DNA from: DATBGO01 sp050011895
Lineage (GTDB): Bacteria; Actinomycetota; Actinomycetes; Streptosporangiales; Streptosporangiaceae
Reading direction: 5' to 3'
NCBI GenBank assembly: GCA_050011895.1
Contig: JBEKIF010000001.1
Coordinates: 62,001 to 126,000 of the forward strand
DNA length: 64,000 nt
The position numbers and the translations under genes are program-made. Shown one piece after another: positions 23,167-32,192 of this stretch (within the stretch, counting starts at the first letter, position 1; every line of letters begins with the position of its first letter). The notes under the pieces are model-generated. The model saw only the letters and a program-made list of their open reading frames with translations, was not told the origin of the DNA and did not search any database.

Positions 23167-24882
23167 TCAGCCGGAATCACCGGACATGCCGGCGCCGATG
23201 GCCTGCCGCTCGGCCTCCCGGTCCCGCCCGGTCCTGATGTGCGGGTAGTGCAGATCGAACGCTGGCCGCTCGGACCTGATCCGCGGTATCGAGGTGAAAT
23301 TGTGCCGCGGCGGCGGGCAGGACGTCGCCCATTCCAGCGAGTTGCCGAAGCCCCACGGGTCGTCGGCGGTGACCTGCTCCCCGTGCTTCCAGGTCTTGTA
23401 GATGTTGTAGAAGAAGAAGAAGTTGGACACGCCGAGGACGAACGCGCCGATGGTCGAGATCTGGTTCAGCGTCGTGGCGCTGCCGGGCAGGAACGGGTAG
23501 TTCGCGATCCGGCGCGGCATCCCCTCGACGCCCAGCCAGTGCTGCACGAGGAACGTCATGTTGAAGCCGATGAAGACGAACCAGAAGTGCCACTTCCCCA
23601 GCGTGTTGTCGAGCATCTTGCCGGTGAACTTCGGCCACCAGAAGTAGAAGCCGCCGAACATGCAGAACACCACCGTGCCGAACAGCACGTAGTGGAAGTG
23701 CGCTACCACGAAGTAGCTGTCGCTGACGGCGAAGTCGAGCGGCGGCGAGGCGAGGATGACGCCGGTCAGGCCGCCGAACAGGAACACGATCATGAAGCCG
23801 AGGATGAACAGCATCGCCGGCTCGAAGGTGAGCTGGCCGCGCCAGATCGTGCCCACCCAGTTGAAGAACTTCACCCCGGTCGGCACCGCGATCAGGAAGG
23901 TCATGAAGGAGAAGAACGGCAGCAGCACCGCGCCGGTGGTGAACATGTGGTGTGCCCACACCGTCAGCGACAGCCCGGCGATCGCTATGGTGGCGGCCAC
24001 CAGTCCCTTGTAACCGAACAGCGGCTTGCGGGCGAAGACCGGCAGGATCTCGGTGGCGATGCCGAAGAACGGCAACGCCACGATATAGACCTCCGGATGG
24101 CCGAAGAACCAGAACAGGTGCTGCCAGAGGATCGCGCCGCCGCTGCTGGCGTTGAACACCTGCGCGCCGAGCTTACGGTCGATCTCGAGCACCAGCAGCG
24201 CGGCGGCGAGCACCGGGAAGGCCAGCAGCACCAGCATGCTGGTCAGCAGGATGTTCCAGGTGAACATCGGCATCCGGAACATGGTCATGCCGGGCGCGCG
24301 CATGCAGAAGATCGTGGTGACGAAGTTGACGCCGCTGAGGATGGTGCCGAGCCCGGACAGCACCAGGCCCATGATCCACATGTCACCGCCGATGCCCGGC
24401 GAGTACAGCGAGCTGGTCAGCGGCGAGTAGGCGTACCAGCCGAACGAGGCGGCCCCGCCCGGGGTGAGGAAGCTGAACACCAGGATCAGCCCGCCGAAGG
24501 CGAACATGTAGTAGCTGAGCAGGTTCAGCCTCGGGAAGGCCACGTCAGGCGCGCCGATCTGCAGCGGCATGATCTCGTTGGCGAACCCGACGAACAGCGG
24601 CGTGGCGAACAGCAGCAGCATGATCGTGCCGTGCATGGTGAACAGCTCGTTGTACTGCTCGTCGGAGACGATGTGGTTGTCCGGCCCGAACAGCTGGACC
24701 CGCATGATCAGGGCCATCAGGCCGGCGATCAGGAAGAAGATGAACGACGTAATCAGGTAGAGGTGGCCGATCACCTTGTGGTCGGTGGTCGACAGCCAGT
24801 CCGCCAGCAGGGAGCCCTTGCGATAGCGGCGCGGCGCGGCGATCGGCGTCTGCTGGCCAGCCGACTGATCGAACGTGGTCAC
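23167..24882 (-). CDS. ctaD: cytochrome c oxidase subunit I
   Basis: Catalytic heme a/a3-CuB subunit that reduces O2 and pumps protons. Twelve transmembrane helices; heme a ligand region LFTMHGTIMLLLFATP, CuB region QHLFWFFGHPEVYIVALP (His-Tyr crosslink), HHMFTTG, and the heme ligands in VVAHFHYVLFG. 571 residues. The GTG at 24882 overlaps the ctaC stop (GTGA), so the pair is translationally coupled. Confidence 0.98.
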   Translation of the reverse strand: MTTFDQSAGQQTPIAAPRRYRKGSLLADWLSTTDHKVIGHLYLITSFIFFLIAGLMALIMRVQLFGPDNHIVSDEQYNELFTMHGTIMLLLFATPLFVGFANEIMPLQIGAPDVAFPRLNLLSYYMFAFGGLILVFSFLTPGGAASFGWYAYSPLTSSLYSPGIGGDMWIMGLVLSGLGTILSGVNFVTTIFCMRAPGMTMFRMPMFTWNILLTSMLVLLAFPVLAAALLVLEIDRKLGAQVFNASSGGAILWQHLFWFFGHPEVYIVALPFFGIATEILPVFARKPLFGYKGLVAATIAIAGLSLTVWAHHMFTTGAVLLPFFSFMTFLIAVPTGVKFFNWVGTIWRGQLTFEPAMLFILGFMIVFLFGGLTGVILASPPLDFAVSDSYFVVAHFHYVLFGTVVFCMFGGFYFWWPKFTGKMLDNTLGKWHFWFVFIGFNMTFLVQHWLGVEGMPRRIANYPFLPGSATTLNQISTIGAFVLGVSNFFFFYNIYKTWKHGEQVTADDPWGFGNSLEWATSCPPPRHNFTSIPRIRSERPAFDLHYPHIRTGRDREAERQAIGAGMSGDSG

Positions 24883-25850
24883 TGAGCACCCCCAGATGCA
24901 TTCTGCTGGGTCTGTTGCGCCGCGATCCACTGACGGAACTGCGCGGGTGTCACGATCTTGACGTTGAACAGCATCCGGCTGTGGAAGACGCCGCACAGCT
25001 CGCTGCAGCGGCCGATCCAGGTGCCGGTGCTTGTCGGCGTCACCTCGAAGTGGTTCGGGTGGTCAGGAAGCACGTCGCGCTTGAAGTCGAACGGGGCGAT
25101 CCAGAACGAGTGAACGACGTCGAGCGACGCGAGATTGAACCGGACCGTCTCGTTCTCCGGGATCTCGAGCAGCGGGAGGCTCTGGGCCTTGGTCCCTGGG
25201 TTCCACATCTGGCCGATCTCGCATACGCCGGAGCCCGGACAGCTGGACGCCGGGTTCTTCACCGCGTACTGCGGGTACCCGAACGCCCAGCTCCACTGGA
25301 ACCCGTAGACGTTGACGACCACGGCGGGATGGGCGGACAGCTTGTCGATGTAGTTCTCGTCCCTGGCGGTGAAGTAGAAGAGGACGCCGACCATGATGAA
25401 CGGGACGACGGTGTACAGGATCTCGATCGGCAGGTTGTACCTGACCTGATGCGGCACCCGGTCCGACCGCTTGCGGTAGAACACGATCGCCCACAGGATC
25501 AGGCCCCAGACCACGATCCCGACGGCCAGCGCCGCGACCCAGGAACCCCGCCACAGGGTCAGCACGACCTGGCCCTGCTTGGTGGCCGGCGACGGCATGC
25601 CCAGCCGGTTGAACGCGGTGGACTGACAGCCGGTCGTGGCCAGCAGCACCAGGCCGAGCATGACCGCGACCCGGGTCACGCGCCGCCGCGGGCGCACGGA
25701 AACGGGGCGCACGGAAACGGGGCGCACGGAAGCCCGGCGCGCCGAGATCCGGCGTGGCGCCGTCGCCGGCACCGGCGGGCTAACCTGGCCGGCTGCGCGG
25801 CCCGGACTGTCGGCGTCCCCTTGGCGCGGGGCTCTGCGGAGTGGGCTCAC
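24879..25850 (-). CDS. ctaC: cytochrome c oxidase subunit II (CuA)
   Basis: Receives electrons from the cc subunit of QcrC and passes them to CtaD. Lipoprotein signal with lipobox LLATTGC (Cys75), two transmembrane helices (WVAALAVGIVVWGLILWAIVFY; ILYTVVPFIMVGVLFYF), then the cupredoxin domain with the CuA motif CSELCGVFHSRM. The charged N-terminus before the signal is long (~60 residues) and holds three SVRPV units from a 15-bp repeat at 25692-25736; a shorter start near the signal peptide (for example a GTG within RVTRVAVM) is possible. Confidence 0.93.
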   Translation of the reverse strand: MSPLRRAPRQGDADSPGRAAGQVSPPVPATAPRRISARRASVRPVSVRPVSVRPRRRVTRVAVMLGLVLLATTGCQSTAFNRLGMPSPATKQGQVVLTLWRGSWVAALAVGIVVWGLILWAIVFYRKRSDRVPHQVRYNLPIEILYTVVPFIMVGVLFYFTARDENYIDKLSAHPAVVVNVYGFQWSWAFGYPQYAVKNPASSCPGSGVCEIGQMWNPGTKAQSLPLLEIPENETVRFNLASLDVVHSFWIAPFDFKRDVLPDHPNHFEVTPTSTGTWIGRCSELCGVFHSRMLFNVKIVTPAQFRQWIAAQQTQQNASGGAQ

Positions 25851-26213
25851 CGATTGCCTTCCCAGCGGATGACTCCCGGCTCCACTGGCCGGTCTCTGCT
25901 CGTCCTACAGCCTGTCGTGGAAAACAGTACCGCGCCAGCATGCCGCGCCTTGGGGGACCCCCGGTGCAGGACCGTGAAAAATGCGGACCGGCGGCGGCAG
26001 GCCACGCCGCAATGGCGGCGATGGGCACATTGCTGCTGTTGTTATCGCAGCGGTGCGCCATCGCTGTCATTGCCTGGCGGTGGTTCCGGGCCCGGAACGA
26101 GGCACCGGCGGGCGCTGCTGGGCGCCGGATGCGGCGGCGGACGCCGCCGCGACCATGGTTACTCTCGGACGGCCAGATGCTTACCCACGGCGACTCAGGG
26201 GTATCGTATCGGC
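25851..26213. other. ctaC/tusA intergenic region
   Basis: No supported gene. The region lies between the divergent ctaC and TusA-like genes and should hold both promoters. A 132-codon rightward frame with a hydrophobic patch exists here, but lacks a ribosome site and is crossed by the ctaC start; it was not accepted. Confidence 0.5.
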
Positions 26214-26474
26214 GTGATGCCCCCGCTCCCCTCGGCTGATCTGCCCGCACCAGTACTGACAATCGACGCGCTGGGCCGCAAATGCCCGATCCCGATCATC
26301 ATGCTGGCCGAACGGATCAGGGAAGTAGCCGTAGGCCAGCTCATCGCCGTGCTGGCCGATGATCCTGCGGCCAAGACCGACCTCCCTGCCTGGTGCATGA
26401 TCAAGTCGCACGAGTTCGTGCACGCCACGGATCTGCCCAGCGGGTGGGAGTTCCTGGTCAGGCGCTGTTACTGA
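26214..26474 (+). CDS. TusA/SirA-like sulfur-carrier protein
   Basis: About 86-residue alpha/beta sandwich of the TusA family, carrying a persulfide on the Cys of the motif LGRKCPIPIIMLAERI. A DPAAKTDLPAWCMIKSHEF block follows. Members pass sulfur to molybdenum-cofactor or thionucleoside pathways; the partner here is unknown. A TATCGT box at 26202-26207 would start transcription at the GTG at 26214, suggesting a leaderless mRNA; ATG at 26217 is the alternative. Its stop codon abuts that of the convergent ctaG-like gene with no spacer. Confidence 0.85.
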   Translation: MMPPLPSADLPAPVLTIDALGRKCPIPIIMLAERIREVAVGQLIAVLADDPAAKTDLPAWCMIKSHEFVHATDLPSGWEFLVRRCY

Positions 26475-27665
26475 CTACTCGCCGCCGCCATCGGCAGGCC
26501 GGAACCGGTTGGCGAACCGCGGATCGGACTCCCACCATGGCCGGTTCGCGGCCCCCGCGGCGCCGGCCCCGGCCGTAGCCCCGGCCGCGTGGCCGGCGCC
26601 TGCCGCAGACACGGCCGCCGCAGACGTGCCTGCAGCAGCCGCGCCCGCCGCAGACACGGCCGACGCAGCCGCGGCCGCAGTAGCCGCGGCCGCGGCAGCA
26701 TCTGCGGCGTCAAGCTCCGCGTCGATCGCCGCCGCCTCGGCCTCATCCTCGCGGATCATCTGGATCAGCTGCGCGGCCAGGAACGGCAGCCCAACCAGGT
26801 CGCCGAGCACCCAGAGCGCCCCGCCGCCGATGACCTGATCGCCGGCCAGGCCGGGTCCCCACGGCCGGGCCAGCGCGTGGTAATAGGCGCCCGCGATCAG
26901 GTTCTGGTCGACGATCACCGCGAGCCCGAGGACCGCATCGCCGACAACCTCTGCCCCGGTGATCCACAGGGCCACCAGGTAGGGATAGGCCTTAGGCACC
27001 GGGTCAACCCGCAGCAACGTCCAGAAGAACACGAATCCGGGCACCAGCAGCGCCAGGTAGGTCAGGTCCCGGACCAGCGGGCTGCCGAATCCCGCCGCGT
27101 ACCAGGGCGAGAAGTACAGCACGAACGGGACGAGGATGAGGACCATGGTGCTGATCGCGGGGAATGTCAGGATCACCGCGGCCCGGCTGCGGAGGCCGGC
27201 CTGCAAGCGCGGGCCGAGCCCCGGCAGCGCCGCGATGGCCAGCGACAACGGCCGCCCCAGCGCAAGGAACAGCGGCACCACCAGCAGCAGCAGGATCGTC
27301 TGCACCGACCGGACGTAAAACAGTACCGGCTGGTAGACGCCGACGAATGACATCGTCGCCAGCACCGCGAAGCCAAGGCCAAGCCCGCAGAACGCCACCA
27401 CCCGCCCGGCCGGCCAGGACCCTGCAGGAGAGGTCCCGTGCGCCCCGGACCCCGCGGCAGAGGTCCCGCGCGCCCCGGACCCCGCGGCAGAGGTCCCGCC
27501 CGGCGGGCGCTGACTTTGGCGTACCCGCCGGACTCCGGCCAGATAGAGCCCGCCAAGCAGCACGATGAACCCGAGCGCCCACGGATCGAGTGTCCATTCG
27601 GTGACCGCCCGCAGCGGCGTCAGCTCCGGCGGTCCGTGATAACCGGAAGCGAGCGTGGCGACCAT
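26475..27665 (-). CDS. ctaG: cytochrome c oxidase assembly protein (caa3-type CtaG family)
   Basis: Polytopic membrane protein (about seven helices) of the CtaG_Bacillus-type family associated with copper delivery to and assembly of heme-copper oxidases. Conserved blocks: WTLDPWALGFIVLLGGLYL, SVQTILLLLVVPLFLALGRPLSL, FVLYFSPWY, and DQNLIAGAYYHALARPWGP near the C-terminus. Start at ATG 27665, matching where homology begins. Odd features: a GTSAAGSGA repeat in the first cytoplasmic loop and a ~60-residue Ala-rich tail ending WWESDPRFANRFRP. Directly downstream of the cytochrome oxidase region. Confidence 0.88.
   Translation of the reverse strand: MVATLASGYHGPPELTPLRAVTEWTLDPWALGFIVLLGGLYLAGVRRVRQSQRPPGGTSAAGSGARGTSAAGSGAHGTSPAGSWPAGRVVAFCGLGLGFAVLATMSFVGVYQPVLFYVRSVQTILLLLVVPLFLALGRPLSLAIAALPGLGPRLQAGLRSRAAVILTFPAISTMVLILVPFVLYFSPWYAAGFGSPLVRDLTYLALLVPGFVFFWTLLRVDPVPKAYPYLVALWITGAEVVGDAVLGLAVIVDQNLIAGAYYHALARPWGPGLAGDQVIGGGALWVLGDLVGLPFLAAQLIQMIREDEAEAAAIDAELDAADAAAAAATAAAAASAVSAAGAAAAGTSAAAVSAAGAGHAAGATAGAGAAGAANRPWWESDPRFANRFRPADGGGE
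27433..27500 (-). repeat. 30-bp tandem repeat in ctaG coding region
   Basis: Two near-identical 30-bp units (starting gtcccgcgcgccccggaccc) and a partial third encode GTSAAGSGAR/H repeats in a cytoplasmic loop of the CtaG-like protein. In-frame expansion. Confidence 0.85.
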
Positions 27666-27800
27666 ACCTGCCACGTTACTGCGGCACGCCGAGCGAGTTC
27701 GTGTTGCGTTCCGGACACGCGATGCCGGGTTCTTTCCCACCGAGCCCGACCAGCTGGTCTAATCGGGCACAACCTCAAACTTCCGCAGAAGGGATCGCGT

Positions 27801-29918
27801 ATGCCGCACGTCACTCGGCTCCGGGTGATCAGCGCCGCTGTAGCCGCAGGTGCGCTCACGCTCGGCGGCGTGGCCATGGCGTCTGCCGCGCAGGCCGCAC
27901 CGAGAAGAGCTATCGCGGGCACCCATCCGGCGTGGGCCACCGCGTCACACCGGGTCGGCAGCCGTGCCGTCAGCACCGGTACGGTAACCGCCCGGGTCTA
28001 CCTGGCCGGCCGCGACCCCGCGGCACTGGCCGCGTACGCGGCAGCCGCCACCACGCCGGGGAACGCGCTGTACCGGCACTTCCTGTCGCCCGCCCAGGTG
28101 CAGGCGCGGTTTGGCACGACTGAGGCTCAGCTTGCCGCCGTGGAGTCCTGGCTGCGCGGCTCCGGCCTGAGCGTCACGTCGGTCAGCAACCACGTGGCCG
28201 GCGGGTACATCGCCGTCCGCGGCTCGGTCGCCGCGGCCAGCCGCGCGTTCGCCGTGACGTTCGGCACCTTCCGGCCAGCGGCCGGGGCCGTCGCCCGGGC
28301 GCCGGAGCAGGCGGCCAGCGCGCCAGGCAGCGTGGCCAGCTCCATCCTCACGGTCTCCGGCCTGTCCACGGCCCGGCAGGCGGTGCGCCCGGCCATCGCG
28401 ACGTCGGCCAGCACCCCGCCGGCTCGTACGAAGTCGGCTCGCACGACGTCGGCCAGCTCAGCCAAGCTGCCGCCGCCGGCCCCGAACTTCTGGGTGGCGC
28501 GCCCGTGCGCCGCCTACTACGGCCAGCTGATCGCGCGGCACAAGCCCACCGCCTACGGCAAGCACCAGCCCTGGGCGGTCTGCGGCTACACCCCGCGGCA
28601 GGTCCGCGGCGCCTACGGAGTCACCGCGTCCGGCCTGACCGGCGCGGGCCAGACCGTCGCGATCGTCGACGCCTACGCGTCGCCGACGATGCTGGCCGAC
28701 GCCAACCAGTACGCGAAGGTGGTCGGCGACAAGCCGTTCGCGGCCGGCCAGTACCGGCAGCACCTGCCTGCCACGTTCACCGACGCGGGCGCTAACCAGT
28801 GCGACGCGGCGGGCTGGTACGGAGAGGAGACCCTCGACGTCGAGTCGGTGCATGGCATGGCGCCAGCCGCCAACGTGCGGTTCGTCGCCGCGGCGAGCTG
28901 CAACGACCCGGACCTCGCTGACGCGCTGGCCTACATCGTCAATAACCACGTCGCCAGCATCGTCAGCAACTCCTGGGGCGACACCGAGGATGGCGCGGCG
29001 GGCTTCACCGACGTCTACCACCTGATCTTCCAGACCGGGACGATCGAGGGCATCGCGTTCATGTTCTCCTCGGGCGACAACGGCTACGAGTCCCCTGCCG
29101 AGGACCCCGGCTACTCGGACAAGCTCCAGGTTGACTACCCGACCTCCGACCCCTACGTCACCTCGGTGGGCGGCACCAGCCTGGCCATCGGCAGCCACGA
29201 CAACTACATGTTCGAGACGTCGTGGGGCACGCTGCTCGACCCGCTCGCCAAGGACGGCAAGGCCTGGTCGTCCACGCCTCCTGGCCCGTACCCGGCCGGG
29301 TTCGACGGCGCCAGCGGCGGTGGGACCAGCACGCTGTACGCCCAGCCCGGCTACCAGGCTGGCGTGGTGCCCGACTCGCTGTCGCAGACCCTGCCCGGCG
29401 GCGCGCACTCCGCGACCAAGATGCGCGTGGTGCCCGACGTCTCGGCGTATGCCGACCCGGCCACCGGCTTCCTGGTCGGGGAGACCGGGCTGCAGCCGAA
29501 CGGGAAGACCTACGCCTTCTCGCTCAGCAGGATCGGCGGGACCAGCGTGGCCTGCCCGACCTTCGCCGGCATCGAGGCCGACGCCCAGCAGGGCTACCAG
29601 CGGGCGGCGCACACCAGGCGGCCGCTCGGTTTCGCCAATCCGTGGATCTACGCGGCGTTCAGTCACGATCCGGCGGCGTTCCACGACGTCACCGATCACC
29701 CGCTGGGCAGCGGACGGCTGGCGCAGGTCCGCGTCGACTACACCAATCCGTACACCAAGGCCGGCCCGCTGGTCTACAAGCTGCGGACGCTCGGCATCGA
29801 CGGGGAAGGCAGCGCGGCACTGCCCGCCGTGCCCGGCTACGACGACTCCACCGGCGTCGGCTCGCCGCGCGGCTACCTAGAGCTCTTCAGCTCGCCGCAG
29901 GCCGGCGCGCTCCGGTGA
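27801..29918 (+). CDS. secreted sedolisin-family (S53) serine-carboxyl protease
   Basis: Acid-active secreted endopeptidase. Sec signal peptide (VISAAVAAGALTLGGVAMASAAQA), a pro-kumamolisin domain (about residues 45-195: RVYLAGRDPAALAAYA, YRHFLSPAQVQARFG), a Thr/Ser/Pro linker, then the catalytic domain. Catalytic Glu342 and Asp346 in GEETLDVE, oxyanion Asp426 in SSGDNG, nucleophile Ser582 in GGTSVACPTFAG. A C-terminal Ca-binding region is visible (YDDSTGVGSPRG). 705 residues. The ATG at 27801 follows AGAAGGGA. Divergent from ctaG; followed by two hairpins. Confidence 0.95.
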   Translation: MPHVTRLRVISAAVAAGALTLGGVAMASAAQAAPRRAIAGTHPAWATASHRVGSRAVSTGTVTARVYLAGRDPAALAAYAAAATTPGNALYRHFLSPAQVQARFGTTEAQLAAVESWLRGSGLSVTSVSNHVAGGYIAVRGSVAAASRAFAVTFGTFRPAAGAVARAPEQAASAPGSVASSILTVSGLSTARQAVRPAIATSASTPPARTKSARTTSASSAKLPPPAPNFWVARPCAAYYGQLIARHKPTAYGKHQPWAVCGYTPRQVRGAYGVTASGLTGAGQTVAIVDAYASPTMLADANQYAKVVGDKPFAAGQYRQHLPATFTDAGANQCDAAGWYGEETLDVESVHGMAPAANVRFVAAASCNDPDLADALAYIVNNHVASIVSNSWGDTEDGAAGFTDVYHLIFQTGTIEGIAFMFSSGDNGYESPAEDPGYSDKLQVDYPTSDPYVTSVGGTSLAIGSHDNYMFETSWGTLLDPLAKDGKAWSSTPPGPYPAGFDGASGGGTSTLYAQPGYQAGVVPDSLSQTLPGGAHSATKMRVVPDVSAYADPATGFLVGETGLQPNGKTYAFSLSRIGGTSVACPTFAGIEADAQQGYQRAAHTRRPLGFANPWIYAAFSHDPAAFHDVTDHPLGSGRLAQVRVDYTNPYTKAGPLVYKLRTLGIDGEGSAALPAVPGYDDSTGVGSPRGYLELFSSPQAGALR

Positions 29919-29926
29919 GGGGCCGG

Positions 29927-29954
29927 CTCACCCAGGCCGGCGTGCCTGGGTGAG
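29927..29954. terminator. 11-bp perfect stem-loop after the S53 protease gene
   Basis: ctcacccaggc pairs with gcctgggtgag around a 6-nt loop, beginning 8 nt after the stop codon. No U-run follows, but GC-rich actinomycete terminators often lack one. Confidence 0.55.
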
Positions 29955-29975
29955 GCGCTGACGATCGCAACGATA

Positions 29976-30010
29976 CGGCGGGGATGGTCCGCACCGGACC
30001 GTCCCCGCCG
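29976..30010. terminator. 16-bp stem-loop, probable bidirectional terminator
   Basis: cggcggggatggtccg pairs with cggaccgtccccgccg with a single T-G wobble and a 3-nt loop. It lies between the convergent S53 protease and adoK genes (58 bp before the adoK stop) and can serve both. Confidence 0.75.
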
Positions 30011-30068
30011 TTGCACGTGATCAGCACGCGTTCGTCGTTATCTGCCGCTTTCCGAACCTGCCCGGGCG

Positions 30069-31040
30069 CTAGCAGTAATGGTCAGCGAGCTCGCGCGCGG
30101 CCTGTTCTCCGTAGACGGCGGCGAACCGCTCGGCCACCGGGCCTGGCTTCAGCTCATACTCCTGCGTGCCGATGGTCTCCAGGGCATGCACCGCGATCAG
30201 GTTGCCCAGCTGGGCCGCCCGCTCCAGGCTGAGGCCCCATGCGATAGCGGCGAGAAAACCAGCCCTGAACGCATCTCCGGCGCCAGTCGGCTCCTTCGGC
30301 TCGACCGCCGTCACCGGCGCGACAAGGACCTCCGGCTGGCCCGCGCGCTCTATCCGGGCTCCCTCCGCGCCGAGCGTGGTCACCCGGACGCCGACCCGGT
30401 CGAGGACCTGCTGGGCGGTCCAGCCCGTCTTGTGCTCGATGAGCGTCGCCTCGTAGTCGTTCGAGAACAGGTAGGCGGCGCCATCCACCAGCTCGCGTAC
30501 CTGGGGCCCGTCCATCCGCGCCAGCTGCCATGAGGTATCCGACGCGAACGGGATCTCGTACTTGCGGCACTGCGCGGTGAAGCTGAGCATCGCCTCCGGA
30601 TCGCTCGCGCCGATCAGGACGAGGTCGGCGCCATCCTGGCCGGCGAACGCGCCGAGGTCGATCTCGCGGTCCTCGCTCATCGCGCCGGGGTAGAAAGACG
30701 CAATCTGGTTCATGTCAGCGTCGGTCGTGCCGACGAACCGGGCGGTGTGATGCAGCTGCGACTCCCGCACCCCGCTGGTGTCCACGCCGTGCTCGTCAAG
30801 CCACCGACGGTACTCGCCGAAATCGGCCCCGGCGGTGCCGATGAGCAGCGGGCGGTGCCCCAGGCAGCCGATCCCGAAGGCGATGTTCGCGGCGACTCCG
30901 CCGCGCCTGATCTTCAGCGTGTCCACCAGGAAGGACAGTGCGATCTTGTGGAGCTTGTCCGGCATCAGCTGATCGACGAACCGGCCGGGAAAGGTCATCA
31001 GGTGGTCGGTCGCGATCGAGCCGGTCACGGCAATACGCAC
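30069..31040 (-). CDS. adoK: adenosine kinase (PfkB/ribokinase family)
   Basis: Phosphorylates adenosine to AMP for purine salvage. It closely resembles mycobacterial AdoK: N-terminus IAVTGSIATDHLMTFPGRF, then LSFLVDTLKIRRGGVAANIAF (GG substrate motif), IASFYPGAMSE, AYLFSNDYEATLI, and the anion-hole/catalytic motif PTGAGDAFRAGF. 323 residues. It is placed between the respiratory cluster and erpA as in mycobacteria and Streptomyces. ATG at 31040. Confidence 0.93.
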   Translation of the reverse strand: MRIAVTGSIATDHLMTFPGRFVDQLMPDKLHKIALSFLVDTLKIRRGGVAANIAFGIGCLGHRPLLIGTAGADFGEYRRWLDEHGVDTSGVRESQLHHTARFVGTTDADMNQIASFYPGAMSEDREIDLGAFAGQDGADLVLIGASDPEAMLSFTAQCRKYEIPFASDTSWQLARMDGPQVRELVDGAAYLFSNDYEATLIEHKTGWTAQQVLDRVGVRVTTLGAEGARIERAGQPEVLVAPVTAVEPKEPTGAGDAFRAGFLAAIAWGLSLERAAQLGNLIAVHALETIGTQEYELKPGPVAERFAAVYGEQAARELADHYC

Positions 31041-31125
31041 GGCGGGACTTTCTGTGAGGCACCTTGAACGGGCGCAGACAGGCTATCCGTTCGGAGCCTG
31101 CCGTGCGCCTGGTCTCGCGGGCCGG

Positions 31126-31476
31126 TTAGTGGAAGGAGTCGCCGCAGGCGCAGGACCCGGTCGCGTTCGGGTTGTCGATCGTGAAGCCCTGCTTCTCGAT
31201 CGTGTCGACAAAGTCGATCGTCGCGCCGCCCAGGTAGGGCGCGCTCATCTTGTCCGTGACAACCTGAACGCCGCCGAAGTCGGTTACCACGTCGCCGTCG
31301 ATCTGCCGCTCATCGAAGTAGAGCTGGTAGCGCAGGCCGGAGCAGCCGCCTGGCTGGACGGCGATGCGCAGCCGCAGGTCATTGCGGCCCTCCTGGTCGA
31401 GCAGGTTGCTCACCTTGACCGCCGCGGCGTCGGTGAGGGTAATGCCCTGCGTGATCGCCTCGCCCTGAACTGTCAT
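31126..31476 (-). CDS. erpA: A-type iron-sulfur cluster insertion protein
   Basis: Carries and inserts Fe-S clusters into target proteins. 116 residues with the HesB/ErpA fold. The three ligand cysteines are in PGGCSGLRYQLYFDE and in the C-terminal CACGDSF. The ATG at 31476 has GGGAG 9 nt upstream; a start 6 codons earlier is less likely. It may serve the [2Fe-2S] Rieske and other clusters encoded nearby, which is inference. 85 bp upstream of adoK, same direction. Confidence 0.95.
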   Translation of the reverse strand: MTVQGEAITQGITLTDAAAVKVSNLLDQEGRNDLRLRIAVQPGGCSGLRYQLYFDERQIDGDVVTDFGGVQVVTDKMSAPYLGGATIDFVDTIEKQGFTIDNPNATGSCACGDSFH

Positions 31477-31572
31477 CTGTGTTAGCTCCCGCATCCGGCT
31501 GCGGCCGCCGCCCGTCCGGCGCGGCCTCTTCTGTCCACTGTCAACGATATGCCCTGCGCCGTCATTCCGGCC

Positions 31573-32145
31573 TCACAGGCCCGGGGCACCCCAGACGGGG
31601 AACCACCGGCCGAGATCAGTCTCGATCTTGAGATCGTCGCCGAGCGCGCCGCGGACCTGCATCTCCAGGGCATTGTCGCGGCGCTCCCCGGTCAGCGGGG
31701 CGAACGGGTAGAAGGTGCCGCGCTTGTAAAGGTAGACCAGCCCGACCCGGCGGCCCTTGTCGTCGGTGAACGCCAGGATCGTGCAGAGCAGCATCGGGCC
31801 GAAGCCGCCCTGCTCCAGCGATGAGTTCACCGCGTGCAGGTCGGTGACCAGGCCCTCGACGTCGTCGGCCGAATGACGGCAGACCAGCCAGGTGAACCCG
31901 TACGAATCGGTGGATACCTCGATCAGGGTCTTGCTCTGGCCCATCTTCAGCAGCGCCTGGACGTCCGACTCGATCTCGTTGAACGCCCGGCCCTCGGCCG
32001 CCCGGAAGCAGACCGACCCGGTCCCGGTAGGGCGCATGTTCGCTGCGGCCTGCAGCGTGATGGCCGCCGACGGCAGCGCGAACAGCGCGTCCAGGTTAGG
32101 CGGTACCGGCTTGGTCCTGCCGAGCAGCGTGTCGAACAATCCCAC
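31573..32145 (-). CDS. pspAB: PspA-associated protein PspAB
   Basis: 190-residue cytoplasmic protein of the actinobacterial PspA module, role unproven. N-terminus MGLFDTLLGRTKPVPPNLDALFALPSAA and blocks FTWLVCRHSADDVEGLVTDLHAVN, GFGPMLLCTILAFTD and YKRGTFYPFAPLTGERRDNALE are typical. ATG at 32145 with GGGAGGT upstream. It is placed after htpX in the order pspA, pspAA, htpX, pspAB. Confidence 0.9.
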   Translation of the reverse strand: MGLFDTLLGRTKPVPPNLDALFALPSAAITLQAAANMRPTGTGSVCFRAAEGRAFNEIESDVQALLKMGQSKTLIEVSTDSYGFTWLVCRHSADDVEGLVTDLHAVNSSLEQGGFGPMLLCTILAFTDDKGRRVGLVYLYKRGTFYPFAPLTGERRDNALEMQVRGALGDDLKIETDLGRWFPVWGAPGL

Positions 32146-32192
32146 TTGCTACCTCCCGGGCATCGAGCGACCTGGCTCGCGGCGGCGGAGCG

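Noticed and set aside
23056..24885. 609-codon rightward open frame across ctaD
   Set aside because: Exactly antisense to cytochrome oxidase subunit I; composition (RHDEGQ-rich, no hydrophobic core) is that of a shadow frame.
25841..26239. 132-codon rightward frame with a hydrophobic patch
   Set aside because: It crosses the ctaC start region and ends inside the TusA-like gene, has no ribosome site, and the rest of the translation is Arg/Pro-rich without structure.
28458..29699. 413-codon leftward open frame opposite the S53 protease
   Set aside because: Antisense to a gene with all catalytic residues; no ribosome site and no recognisable domain.
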